The notes beneath the pieces are model-generated. The model worked only from the letters and a program-made list of their open reading frames with translations, had not been told where the DNA came from and did no database searches. A stretch of 23,403 nt of DNA from a virus. Positions 1-5,794 of the stretch are shown here, piece after piece (position 1 is the stretch's first letter; the number at the start of each line of letters is the position of its first letter). The stretch is from positions 1 through 23,403 of the IMG/VR virus record IMGVR_UViG_3300017728_000116. One strand, given 5' to 3'. Position numbers and translations under genes: made by a program.

Positions 1-228
1 CTTGTAAGTCAGTTTCCTACCAATGACATAACTTGATTTAAATCCACAGTTGAAACAATGGTAACTCACAGTTCCGTCTGCACTGGTCATTAGCCCTCCA
101 CGTTTCTTTTTGTCAGCAGTCTCGCCATTGTACACACAACAAGGTGCGTTAAAACTTATCCAACCGCTTGGTGTTTTCTTTCTGTTCGCAGGAAGACTAG
201 TCAGAATTGTATTCTGTATAAGATTCAT
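1..228 (-). CDS. DNA primase, gp61/DnaG-like, N-terminal part (cut by window edge)
   Basis: This is the N-terminal 76 codons of a protein that runs off the left edge. A zinc-ribbon pattern is visible: Cys30, Cys31 and His33 in APCCVH, then Cys58 and Cys61 in YHCFNCGFK. This spacing is typical of the CHC2-type zinc-binding domain at the start of bacterial and T4-like primases, which make RNA primers for lagging-strand synthesis together with the gp41 helicase. The toprim catalytic domain would lie outside the window. The ATG at 228 follows a sigma70-like promoter so closely that the leader would be only a few bases, and no Shine-Dalgarno is seen. Other zinc-ribbon phage proteins remain possible because the catalytic part is missing. 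Confidence 0.72.
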   Translation of the reverse strand, partial: MNLIQNTILTSLPANRKKTPSGWISFNAPCCVYNGETADKKKRGGLMTSADGTVSYHCFNCGFKSSYVIGRKLTYK

Positions 229-238
229 AATCTATATT

Positions 239-267
239 ATTTTACTGTCTATATAGGATTTTGTCAA
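239..267 (-). promoter_or_regulatory. sigma70-like promoter for the primase gene
   Basis: Read on the minus strand there is a perfect -35 hexamer TTGACA (262-267), a 17-base spacer and a -10 hexamer TAAAAT (239-244, five of six to consensus). The expected start site is near 232, only about four bases before the primase ATG at 228. The -10 contains the stop codon of the upstream virion gene, so the promoter lies inside the 3' end of that gene. It would let primase be made early, independently of the late virion gene. Confidence 0.72.
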
Positions 268-1042
268 TCACACCAGTGTTACTAGAGCTGTTGCCCCAAG
301 CAAATCTTACACTGTGGTAAACACCAGTAAAGTTGAAATTGGTAACTGTGGTTGAGTCAGTGAAAGAATTGGCTGGCGATCCTGCATCTTCCATGGTAAT
401 GTCAAAGTAATCTGTTTCACTAGGTGAAGCACTCATTGTACCCTGTACTCTCAATGCTCCTGTAAAGTTTTTTGTGTACACAGCAATAGTGTGTAATGCC
501 TTGTTATTGTTTATTCCTGGACGTGCATCTATCGATCCAGACACATATGCAAGTGGTCCGCCACTTGAGAAAGTTGAAACGGTCGTACTTGCTACAAATT
601 CAGGATAAGCTCCGTCAAGAAGTTCAACTGTGCCAGCGGCCGCATAGCCTGTGTCCGAATATGTAATTTCCCTGCTACCATCCGACTTAACCTCTCTAAC
701 TGCAAAGTTGTAAAATTTAGCATCCAATGGCAATAGATCGCCTTCAGTGATGGTACAACTAGCGTCACCTTTTGTGCTGGTAGTTGATCCGTCATCTAAA
801 ATGGTCAGTGTCTTTGTAATCACGGCTTCTTTGCTCTCTGAATCGATCATATTGAATTCATAGGTCTTGGATGTGATGTCCTGTGCCTTCTGGTCTTCGT
901 TCTTGAATGTGAACGTAACGGGGTTGGATACCCCTCTGTGCAGTGTTAAGCGTCTGTCGTACACGTTAGAATTCCTCCCGTGATAACCACTTACATAAGC
1001 GATTACCAGTTGTGATAGTAAATACCTTTGAACTGTTTGCAT
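242..1042 (-). CDS. Virion structural protein, beta-rich, BppU-like N-terminus
   Basis: A 266-residue protein rich in Ser, Thr, Gly and Val with alternating hydrophobic patterns typical of beta-sandwich tail or baseplate proteins. The N-terminal third (GYHGRNSNVYDRRLTLHRGV, then a TFTFKNEDQ stretch) resembles the N-terminal domain of phage baseplate upper proteins (BppU type) and of structural proteins common in marine T4-like phages. The C-terminal part ends in FTGVYHSVRFAWG, which suggests a second small sandwich. There is no signal peptide or membrane segment. An exact late-promoter octamer lies 16 bases before the ATG, which fits expression with other virion genes although the neighbours are replication genes. 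No clear Shine-Dalgarno is present. The exact place in the particle cannot be told. Confidence 0.7.
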   Translation of the reverse strand: MQTVQRYLLSQLVIAYVSGYHGRNSNVYDRRLTLHRGVSNPVTFTFKNEDQKAQDITSKTYEFNMIDSESKEAVITKTLTILDDGSTTSTKGDASCTITEGDLLPLDAKFYNFAVREVKSDGSREITYSDTGYAAAGTVELLDGAYPEFVASTTVSTFSSGGPLAYVSGSIDARPGINNNKALHTIAVYTKNFTGALRVQGTMSASPSETDYFDITMEDAGSPANSFTDSTTVTNFNFTGVYHSVRFAWGNSSSNTGVIDKILYRQ

Positions 1043-1058
1043 AGTACATATTTAACAG

Positions 1059-1066
1059 TATTTATA
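1059..1066 (-). promoter_or_regulatory. T4-type late promoter octamer
   Basis: The minus strand reads TATAAATA, the exact T4 late promoter -10 element recognised by gp55 sigma with gp33 and the gp45 clamp. It lies in the 32-base divergent gap, 16 bases upstream of the virion protein ATG, leaving a leader of roughly ten bases. No -35 is needed for this class. One such octamer can occur by chance in AT-rich DNA, but the position in front of a structural gene supports it. Confidence 0.65.
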
Positions 1067-1074
1067 GATATAAA

Positions 1075-1449
1075 ATGAACAAGATTTTTAACACGCTGAG
1101 AGACAAATTTCCTTTTTTGAGCCTAATAAGAAAAGGCGATCTGGAGTTTGTTGGAATAATACAGAACGAGGACAGCAATGTCATTAGTTTCTATGATTAT
1201 AGCAGACTAATGATGCCCCAGGACAAGATAAAATATTTGAAATGTGGCGAGACTTGGTGGCATGAATCTAATCGTAAATTACCAATTAATATCTTCCTAA
1301 AGGGTGAATTTCGTTATTTCCGTCACACACTAGTGACTCTGAACTCCAAAGATATTGAAATAGTCCATGGACCAACAGTTAAACTTTCTGAAATTTCAAA
1401 GAAACGTGTAAAGAGAAGAACTATCCAATTAGTTAGACGTCCTACTTAA
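1075..1449 (+). CDS. Conserved hypothetical phage protein (124 aa)
   Basis: A small basic protein on the plus strand, flanked on both sides by minus-strand genes. It has a central patch CGETWWHESNRKLPINIFL that looks strongly conserved in type, and a very basic tail (KKRVKRRTIQLVRR). It resembles small conserved proteins of T4-like marine phages by memory, but I know no function. The end (1449) overlaps the convergent gene at 1442 by eight bases. No clear promoter or Shine-Dalgarno is seen before the ATG at 1075. The basic tail could contact nucleic acid, which is only inference. Confidence 0.75.
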   Translation: MNKIFNTLRDKFPFLSLIRKGDLEFVGIIQNEDSNVISFYDYSRLMMPQDKIKYLKCGETWWHESNRKLPINIFLKGEFRYFRHTLVTLNSKDIEIVHGPTVKLSEISKKRVKRRTIQLVRRPT

Positions 1450-1732
1450 TATTAACAACACTCAAAAAAAAAGACCGCTGTCTGCGATCCCATCTAATCT
1501 TGATACCACGTGGGTGCCAAATCTTCTGCCACTGTGGCAGTTCATAGCGTATCCACTTTTGACTCATTTGATATTCCTTGTTCAACACCTTAATTGGCCT
1601 CTTGCTTTTATCACGCCATATAAAATCTAGATGTTTTACAAAGTCAACACCGGTCATTGGTCCGTTATCTGACAGGTCTACTATTTTGGGTTGGAGATTT
1701 TTTTTGAGCTTTTTAACTTTGCTGTGGTGCAT
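1442..1732 (-). CDS. Small basic hypothetical protein (96 aa)
   Basis: A Lys/Arg/Trp-rich protein with no recognised domain. The N-terminus is strongly basic (KVKKLKKNLQPK), and the C-terminal half carries many tryptophans (QKWIRYELPQWQKIWHPRG, then KIRWDRRQR). It is the last gene of the minus-strand run that starts at 7144. The open frame extends one codon upstream to a TTG at 1735; I chose the ATG at 1732, which overlaps the DnaE-like gene by 20 bases. No good Shine-Dalgarno is seen, so it probably depends on translation of the upstream gene. Its position next to the DnaE-like protein suggests a nucleic-acid role, but this is inference. Confidence 0.65.
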   Translation of the reverse strand: MHHSKVKKLKKNLQPKIVDLSDNGPMTGVDFVKHLDFIWRDKSKRPIKVLNKEYQMSQKWIRYELPQWQKIWHPRGIKIRWDRRQRSFFLSVVNIK

Positions 1733-2303
1733 CAAAACTATATTTAGCTCTGCTGATCAAATTCATCTGTACAACTATTGCTTGTGCATATGCCACAGCG
1801 TGTGATTTCTTAAAGAAGTATGATCCGTCTGTTGGTTTTGTCCAAACCTCTCTTGTGATGTCTTCCCACTCCTTGTACATCAGTGTTCTTTTGGCAGGAC
1901 GTATGATAGCCAGCACAGCCGCAAGTTGTTCTATGGTCTTTGGTTCTAGTTTGGACACTATACCAAAGTGACCGTTTAGGTGAAAAAGTTTTTCAACTAT
2001 TTTTGGATCCTTCAACATGTCCCAATCTGGATCTTGTATCATAAGTTCTACAAGTTCTTGTTCTGACTTAACTTCCTTGTAGATGTTAACGTTTAAACAG
2101 TCTATCTTGAAATATCCTCTGGCCTCTGCATTCTTGTAATCCAGTGATGCATGTCCTGTCACCGGATGTTCCGGGACGGCATGGAAGTACACTCCAGTCT
2201 TGTGTTTTTCAGATTTTCCATCTTTTATCATTGATGCAGGTGTGTGCTTGAACAGTTTCAACGTTTTGTCCCTGTCAAAGAAATCTATGTCTACATCAGG
2301 CAT
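1713..2303 (-). CDS. Miniature DnaE-like (C-family DNA polymerase alpha subunit-like) protein
   Basis: This 196-residue protein looks like a heavily shortened bacterial Pol III alpha subunit. In order: PDVDIDF (2-8) matches the first catalytic motif of DnaE (E. coli Asp401 and Asp403); KHKTGV (33-38) matches the HAGGVV segment; PVTGHASLDYKNAE followed by YFKIDCLNV (47-72) matches the PVTQFD...VKFDFLGL region, with Asp68 in the place of the third catalytic Asp; PKTIEQLAAVLAIIRPA (121-137) matches the conserved ...ALxRPGP block; FFKKSHAVAYA (163-173) matches the FNKSHxAAYA motif. PHP, most of the fingers and all C-terminal domains are missing. DnaE is normally over 1,000 residues. It may be an active mini-polymerase, a DNA-binding relic or a replication modulator. 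ATG at 2303 overlaps the upstream stop as TAATG. Confidence 0.8.
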   Translation of the reverse strand: MPDVDIDFFDRDKTLKLFKHTPASMIKDGKSEKHKTGVYFHAVPEHPVTGHASLDYKNAEARGYFKIDCLNVNIYKEVKSEQELVELMIQDPDWDMLKDPKIVEKLFHLNGHFGIVSKLEPKTIEQLAAVLAIIRPAKRTLMYKEWEDITREVWTKPTDGSYFFKKSHAVAYAQAIVVQMNLISRAKYSFDAPQQS

Positions 2304-2536
2304 TAGTGTACACTACCTTTCTCGCTTTCGTTGTGTTTTATAAACTTTTCTTTTGATCCTGGTTGTAGTATTTCTACTACTTCTAGTAAGGCCTTGTAGC
2401 CTTCACTGTTCAACATCTCTGTGTTCATTTTTGGCACTATCACTTTACCAATCGATCCATCTTTTTTTATAGTCACCGCACAATCCCCTTCTTCGAACTC
2501 TAAATTTTCTGCTATCTCTAAATCTATCTTAGACAA
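2303..2536 (-). CDS. Small acidic hypothetical protein with TTG start (77 aa)
   Basis: A small protein of mixed charge with an acidic N-terminus (DLEIAENLEFEEGD), a short beta-like stretch (CAVTIKKDGSIGKVIVP) and a helical C-terminal half. No known domain is recognised. The start codon is TTG: an AAGGGAGG ribosome-binding site lies six bases upstream, and no ATG is available near the start. It overlaps the zinc-finger gene by eight bases and touches the DnaE-like gene as TAATG, so the three are probably translated together. A role linked to the DnaE-like protein is possible from position only. Confidence 0.75.
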   Translation of the reverse strand: MSKIDLEIAENLEFEEGDCAVTIKKDGSIGKVIVPKMNTEMLNSEGYKALLEVVEILQPGSKEKFIKHNESEKGSVH

Positions 2537-3212
2537 TCTTGGCCTCCCTTGCTGTATCTTGTACCAACATGTGGTCTGCTGGATAGCTCTTCAACTTGCT
2601 TGGCCAGAAACTTGGATTTATAAATTTTTCTATCATTTGTAATTGTTCGTCGTTGAATGATTTTAACATCCTTTTCCCCGCACTGCAACCTAACAGTAGC
2701 CATGGACTTATCTTTCCTTGCTGTATATGTTGCACAGCTCTGTTGGTGTTGACCAATCTAAAGTAGTCTGACCATTGTGCATTCTGTTCCGTGGCCCAGT
2801 CCATCATAGTCGTTATACTTCTCTGTAGTGCCGCTTCGACGGGTTCTGATTTTAATGCTTCTATGAGATAAAGTTCGTAAAGATCATCTCGAGACCAATG
2901 ATCCAACTTGACCTTTGACTGTAGGACATAGTCTATGTACTTGTCCGGATACAATGGATTAATATGCATAATGAATCGTCCAAACTTTACAAAAGCGTTG
3001 TAGTAAGAACTCTTTACAAAGTCGTCGTATGTTTTTGGTTTTGAATTGTGTTGATGTATCTGATAAAACCTTTGGAACACCATGAACGCATTCACAACCC
3101 ACTTCTCATCACGTTGCAGATATCTTCTCTTTGGTTCACACAAGTGTACTTGTAGTGTCCTTTCCTTTGCAAATTCTTTGCCACAGTAAGTGCATTTATT
3201 CATTGATGCCAT
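2529..3212 (-). CDS. Conserved phage protein with N-terminal zinc finger (227 aa)
   Basis: The N-terminus has a compact zinc-finger pattern, Cys7-x2-Cys10-x12-His23-x-Cys25, within NKCTYCGKEF...LQVHLC. The rest is mostly helical, with the patches YYNAFVKFGRF, LYPDKYIDYV and SPWLLLGCSAGKRML. By memory this resembles a family kept in T4-like marine phages, but I know no function; DNA or RNA binding is likely from the finger. ATG 3212 has an AGAGG three bases upstream (short spacing); an ATG at 3203 is the alternative and would remove three residues. It overlaps the upstream gene by 17 bases. It sits two genes upstream of the DnaE-like gene. Confidence 0.8.
   Translation of the reverse strand: MASMNKCTYCGKEFAKERTLQVHLCEPKRRYLQRDEKWVVNAFMVFQRFYQIHQHNSKPKTYDDFVKSSYYNAFVKFGRFIMHINPLYPDKYIDYVLQSKVKLDHWSRDDLYELYLIEALKSEPVEAALQRSITTMMDWATEQNAQWSDYFRLVNTNRAVQHIQQGKISPWLLLGCSAGKRMLKSFNDEQLQMIEKFINPSFWPSKLKSYPADHMLVQDTAREAKIV
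2543..2550 (-). promoter_or_regulatory. Strong Shine-Dalgarno deciding a TTG start
   Basis: The minus strand reads AAGGGAGG followed by six bases and TTG at 2536. It is among the best ribosome-binding sites in the window and supports the non-ATG start of the 77-residue protein. It lies inside the 3' end of the upstream zinc-finger gene. Confidence 0.7.
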
Positions 3213-3648
3213 GGGCCTCTATCAGTTCTTCTAGTTCTCTGTCTGTGATTATTTTATCTAGTGTTTCTAGATCTGCTTCTTTCCATGTAGGATATATCTG
3301 TTGTAATTTCTTGAGGCTTTTGTTAGGCACACGTTTCATTGGCTTGACCCACGGATGAAACTGTTGTTGCAATGACCCACACATGGCTGTAAGTATCCAA
3401 AGTAGTTTTTTGTGTTTGCCCAGCGTAAAACAATGCTTGTTGACACACTCGTTAACCATTTCAATGTAGTGTTCTACGTAAAACTGATCTTTCGACGATG
3501 TGCTGGACACGTACCTCATCAGCATGTATGGTGAGTACAATGATTTCTCTTTGTCATCAATCCTGTCAAAGTAGTCCTTGTTTCTAAAGTCAACGGCCTT
3601 GAGCCCGTTTCTCAGATCAAAGAATTTTCTATTTTTTTCTACCGGCAT
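3196..3648 (-). CDS. Conserved phage protein, possibly distant clamp-loader small subunit (150 aa)
   Basis: A mostly helical protein with the patches FFDLRNGLKAVDFRN, YSPYMLMRYVSS, YIEMVNECVNKH and FHPWVKPMKR, and an acidic C-terminus. The order of a SPYxxxRxxS patch, a central helical part, an F-PW-K motif and a C-terminal helical repeat is faintly like gp62, the small clamp-loader subunit of T4-like phages. The likeness is weak, and gp44 and gp45 are not next to it, so I leave it unnamed. It could equally be an independent conserved family of marine phages. It overlaps the genes on both sides by about 20 bases. Confidence 0.72.
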   Translation of the reverse strand: MPVEKNRKFFDLRNGLKAVDFRNKDYFDRIDDKEKSLYSPYMLMRYVSSTSSKDQFYVEHYIEMVNECVNKHCFTLGKHKKLLWILTAMCGSLQQQFHPWVKPMKRVPNKSLKKLQQIYPTWKEADLETLDKIITDRELEELIEAHGINE

Positions 3649-3862
3649 ATTTTAATCCAAACATTGTGCATTCCTTTGCATTTACAAATGTTAATTTTAT
3701 TTTATTTTGCATGTGATTCATACCTGAAAGTTGGAATTTATTTTTTCTAATAAAATCAAAGAAGTTATGCATCCACGCCTCGTCCATCCAAACAGCGATT
3801 CTGTTGCTGGTTATAATAACTGGAGCGTCTATTGTAATTGTTTTTCTACCAGACGGAGCCAT
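3629..3862 (-). CDS. Small hypothetical protein (77 aa)
   Basis: A small basic protein with the patches APVIITSNRIAVWMDEAW and KIKLTFVNAKECTMFGLKY, no recognised domain and no membrane segment. The frame extends upstream to a GTG at 3877, but an AGG core lies six bases before the ATG at 3862, which I chose; the longer form would add five residues. It overlaps the 167-residue protein gene by 17 bases and the downstream gene by 20 bases. This tight packing implies coupled translation. Function unknown. Confidence 0.68.
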   Translation of the reverse strand: MAPSGRKTITIDAPVIITSNRIAVWMDEAWMHNFFDFIRKNKFQLSGMNHMQNKIKLTFVNAKECTMFGLKYAGRKK

Positions 3863-4349
3863 AGTCCACCTGTTCACACTGCCTTGATATGTCTTTTACA
3901 AAGTAGGCACACATTGGTTTTGGCCCATTATTCAATGGCACTGCCAACATCTGTCCTGACTTTATTTTTGGAAAGTACCATTTGACTTCAGAGTAGATAT
4001 CAACTACGTCGATGGGATAAAAATCAGGCTTAGGGCTAGACAACGGGTTGAATGTAAAAGCGTCAAACCCCCTGTCGTTTAAACTAGTTATAGGAAGGAC
4101 GTGCATCTCAGATTGTCCTGCTTCCCCTATCAACATTTTCCAGTCAAGGGGCATTTTAATTTTGTGTGGACCGATCTCCAACACTGCCGCAGGTGCATTA
4201 AAACTTTCGAGAAATATCAGTGGAATGTAAAAGAAGTCTGGGTTGGCAGGATCAGAATTATCTAAAACTGCAAATCTTAAATTTTCATCAACCCATTCGG
4301 GTATCTTTTCCAATGCGTAGGTTCTATTTTCTAATGTAAGGATTTTCAT
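3846..4349 (-). CDS. Conserved hypothetical phage protein next to uvsW (167 aa)
   Basis: A compact protein of mixed alpha/beta character rich in Pro and Phe, with conserved-looking patches NPDFFYIPLIFLESFNAPAA, PITSLNDRGFDAFTFNPL, and VKWYFPKIKSGQMLAVPL. It resembles, from memory, a protein found next to uvsW in T4-like cyanophages, with no known role. There is no zinc motif, P-loop or signal peptide. It overlaps uvsW by 26 bases and has its own sigma70-like promoter inside the end of uvsW, so it may be made in greater amount than the helicase. Confidence 0.8.
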   Translation of the reverse strand: MKILTLENRTYALEKIPEWVDENLRFAVLDNSDPANPDFFYIPLIFLESFNAPAAVLEIGPHKIKMPLDWKMLIGEAGQSEMHVLPITSLNDRGFDAFTFNPLSSPKPDFYPIDVVDIYSEVKWYFPKIKSGQMLAVPLNNGPKPMCAYFVKDISRQCEQVDYGSVW

Positions 4350-5793
4350 AATTTATCTTTTCTATATTATACGGATAATTTGCCTCTTTGTAAAACTTTT
4401 TCCTTGCACCCAGGTGACGCTTTGCAAACTTACAGCTACTGGTAATATCCCATATCTGTACACTGTCTTTGTCCTCTGCTTTCCTTATCCCACGCCCTAT
4501 GCTCTGTATTACCCTAACAAATGATTTTCCAGGTTCTATGAGAACAAGATTGAAAATACGAGGAATATTAATACCAACAGCGGCAACTCCATATGTGGCG
4601 ATAATAACTTTATTTTGGCTAGTAGATATTTCATCATATTGTTCCTTTCTATCTGTGTTTTTTGTTGATCCAGAAACAAACACTGCATCTTTTATTTTCT
4701 TTTCAAGTATTTCTCCCGCCGATATTCTGTCCACCAGTATCAGTGTGTTTCCTGATGTTGCTATGTCTTGTATTGTTTTTGCTACCCATGACATACGTGT
4801 TGTGTCTGTGGTTAACCATTTTAATTCTTCGCCATAAGTTTTAAACTGTGGATGATCCTGTGTCTGTAAAACATTTACATGGCAGTTGGCCAACACTCCT
4901 TTGTCCTGTAGTTCACTTGCTTGGATTCTGTTTGTAACGTCGCCGATACTACATTTCAAACCCATAAATTCATAGTCTGCTTTTGGCACAGTCCCAGTCA
5001 AACCCCAACGGATGCCACAATGTGCAAACGGACCTGTCAACAATCTTTTTAATACATCTGCTTTCGCCATGTGTACTTCATCAATTATGACGGTGTTGAT
5101 ACCTTGTATTGCCTCCAAGAAGTCTGTTGTGTGTTCGTCCTTGCTTTTCTTTTCTAGAACATTCAACGATTGCCATGTGGCTATAGTGTTGAATCTTCCA
5201 AGTTCTTTCCTGTCACCGTAGTATACACCAACATCTAAATTACACGCAATGAAGTCTTCTTCTGTTTGTGTTACTAAACTTTTGTTTGGAACTATTGTGA
5301 GAGTCCTGCCATATGGTTCAACTAGTTGGCACAACGCCGCTGTGATAATAGTTTTTCCTGCTCCTGTGGCAATTTCTTGTATACATTGTGGATTTTCTAT
5401 AAACTTGTTGATCGTCTCTACTTGATAATCTCTCAGTACTATTGGTTGTCCCGCCGCGGGGTGATTCTCCGGCCATGTAATATGGGAAAGGTAATCTTTG
5501 TCAACTCTTTTAAATTCAAAGTTGTGCTGTGTCCTTTTGTCCTCGAAGTCCACGTAAACTCCACCTTCCTCGAGGATTGGCAGTATTTGATCAACAAGAT
5601 TAAGATAAGTGGTTCCTCCTAGTCCGAAGAAACTTACCTTACCATCCCATCTACCTAACTTGACCGCTGGCAAATGTCTTGCGTATGGAATTTCGTATTT
5701 GAATTTATTTGTTAATCTCTTCCTCCACTCCAAAGAAAGATTCTCAAATTTTACGTTTACTTCGTCTTTTATTACTAGTTTACAACTGCTCAT
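4324..5793 (-). CDS. uvsW: UvsW-like ATP-dependent DNA/RNA-DNA helicase
   Basis: A superfamily 2 helicase of 489 residues, close to T4 UvsW in length. It unwinds branched DNA and R-loops, drives fork regression, and helps switch from origin- to recombination-dependent replication. Visible motifs: Q-motif-like LRDYQ (120-124), Walker A ATGAGKT (142-148), DEVH (238-241), motif III TGT (266-268), motif V VGINIP (406-411) and motif VI QSIGRGIRK (430-438). An N-terminal domain of about 110 residues with LPAVKLGRWDGKVSFF matches the substrate-binding domain typical of UvsW. It starts one base after the stop of the large upstream gene and overlaps the next gene by 26 bases. Confidence 0.95.
   Translation of the reverse strand: MSSCKLVIKDEVNVKFENLSLEWRKRLTNKFKYEIPYARHLPAVKLGRWDGKVSFFGLGGTTYLNLVDQILPILEEGGVYVDFEDKRTQHNFEFKRVDKDYLSHITWPENHPAAGQPIVLRDYQVETINKFIENPQCIQEIATGAGKTIITAALCQLVEPYGRTLTIVPNKSLVTQTEEDFIACNLDVGVYYGDRKELGRFNTIATWQSLNVLEKKSKDEHTTDFLEAIQGINTVIIDEVHMAKADVLKRLLTGPFAHCGIRWGLTGTVPKADYEFMGLKCSIGDVTNRIQASELQDKGVLANCHVNVLQTQDHPQFKTYGEELKWLTTDTTRMSWVAKTIQDIATSGNTLILVDRISAGEILEKKIKDAVFVSGSTKNTDRKEQYDEISTSQNKVIIATYGVAAVGINIPRIFNLVLIEPGKSFVRVIQSIGRGIRKAEDKDSVQIWDITSSCKFAKRHLGARKKFYKEANYPYNIEKINYENPYIRK
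4366..4394 (-). promoter_or_regulatory. sigma70-like promoter inside the end of uvsW
   Basis: On the minus strand TTTACA (4389-4394, five of six) is followed by 17 bases and a perfect TATAAT (4366-4371). The start site would be near 4359, about ten bases before the ATG of the 167-residue protein. The promoter lies within the last codons of uvsW and would boost the seven genes from 4349 down to 1442. Confidence 0.62.
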
Positions 5794-5794
5794 T

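Noticed and set aside
1449-1475. Terminator at the first convergent junction, with a run of A on the plus strand
   Set aside because: There is an A-run at about 1465-1473 but no GC stem beside it on either strand.
1578-1805. Plus-strand open frame with a hydrophobic stretch
   Set aside because: It is antisense to the small basic protein and the DnaE-like gene, which have better context and composition.
3629-3862. RegA-like translational repressor, expected near a clamp-loader gene
   Set aside because: The 77-residue protein has no RegA motifs and is too short; no other small gene here matches RegA.
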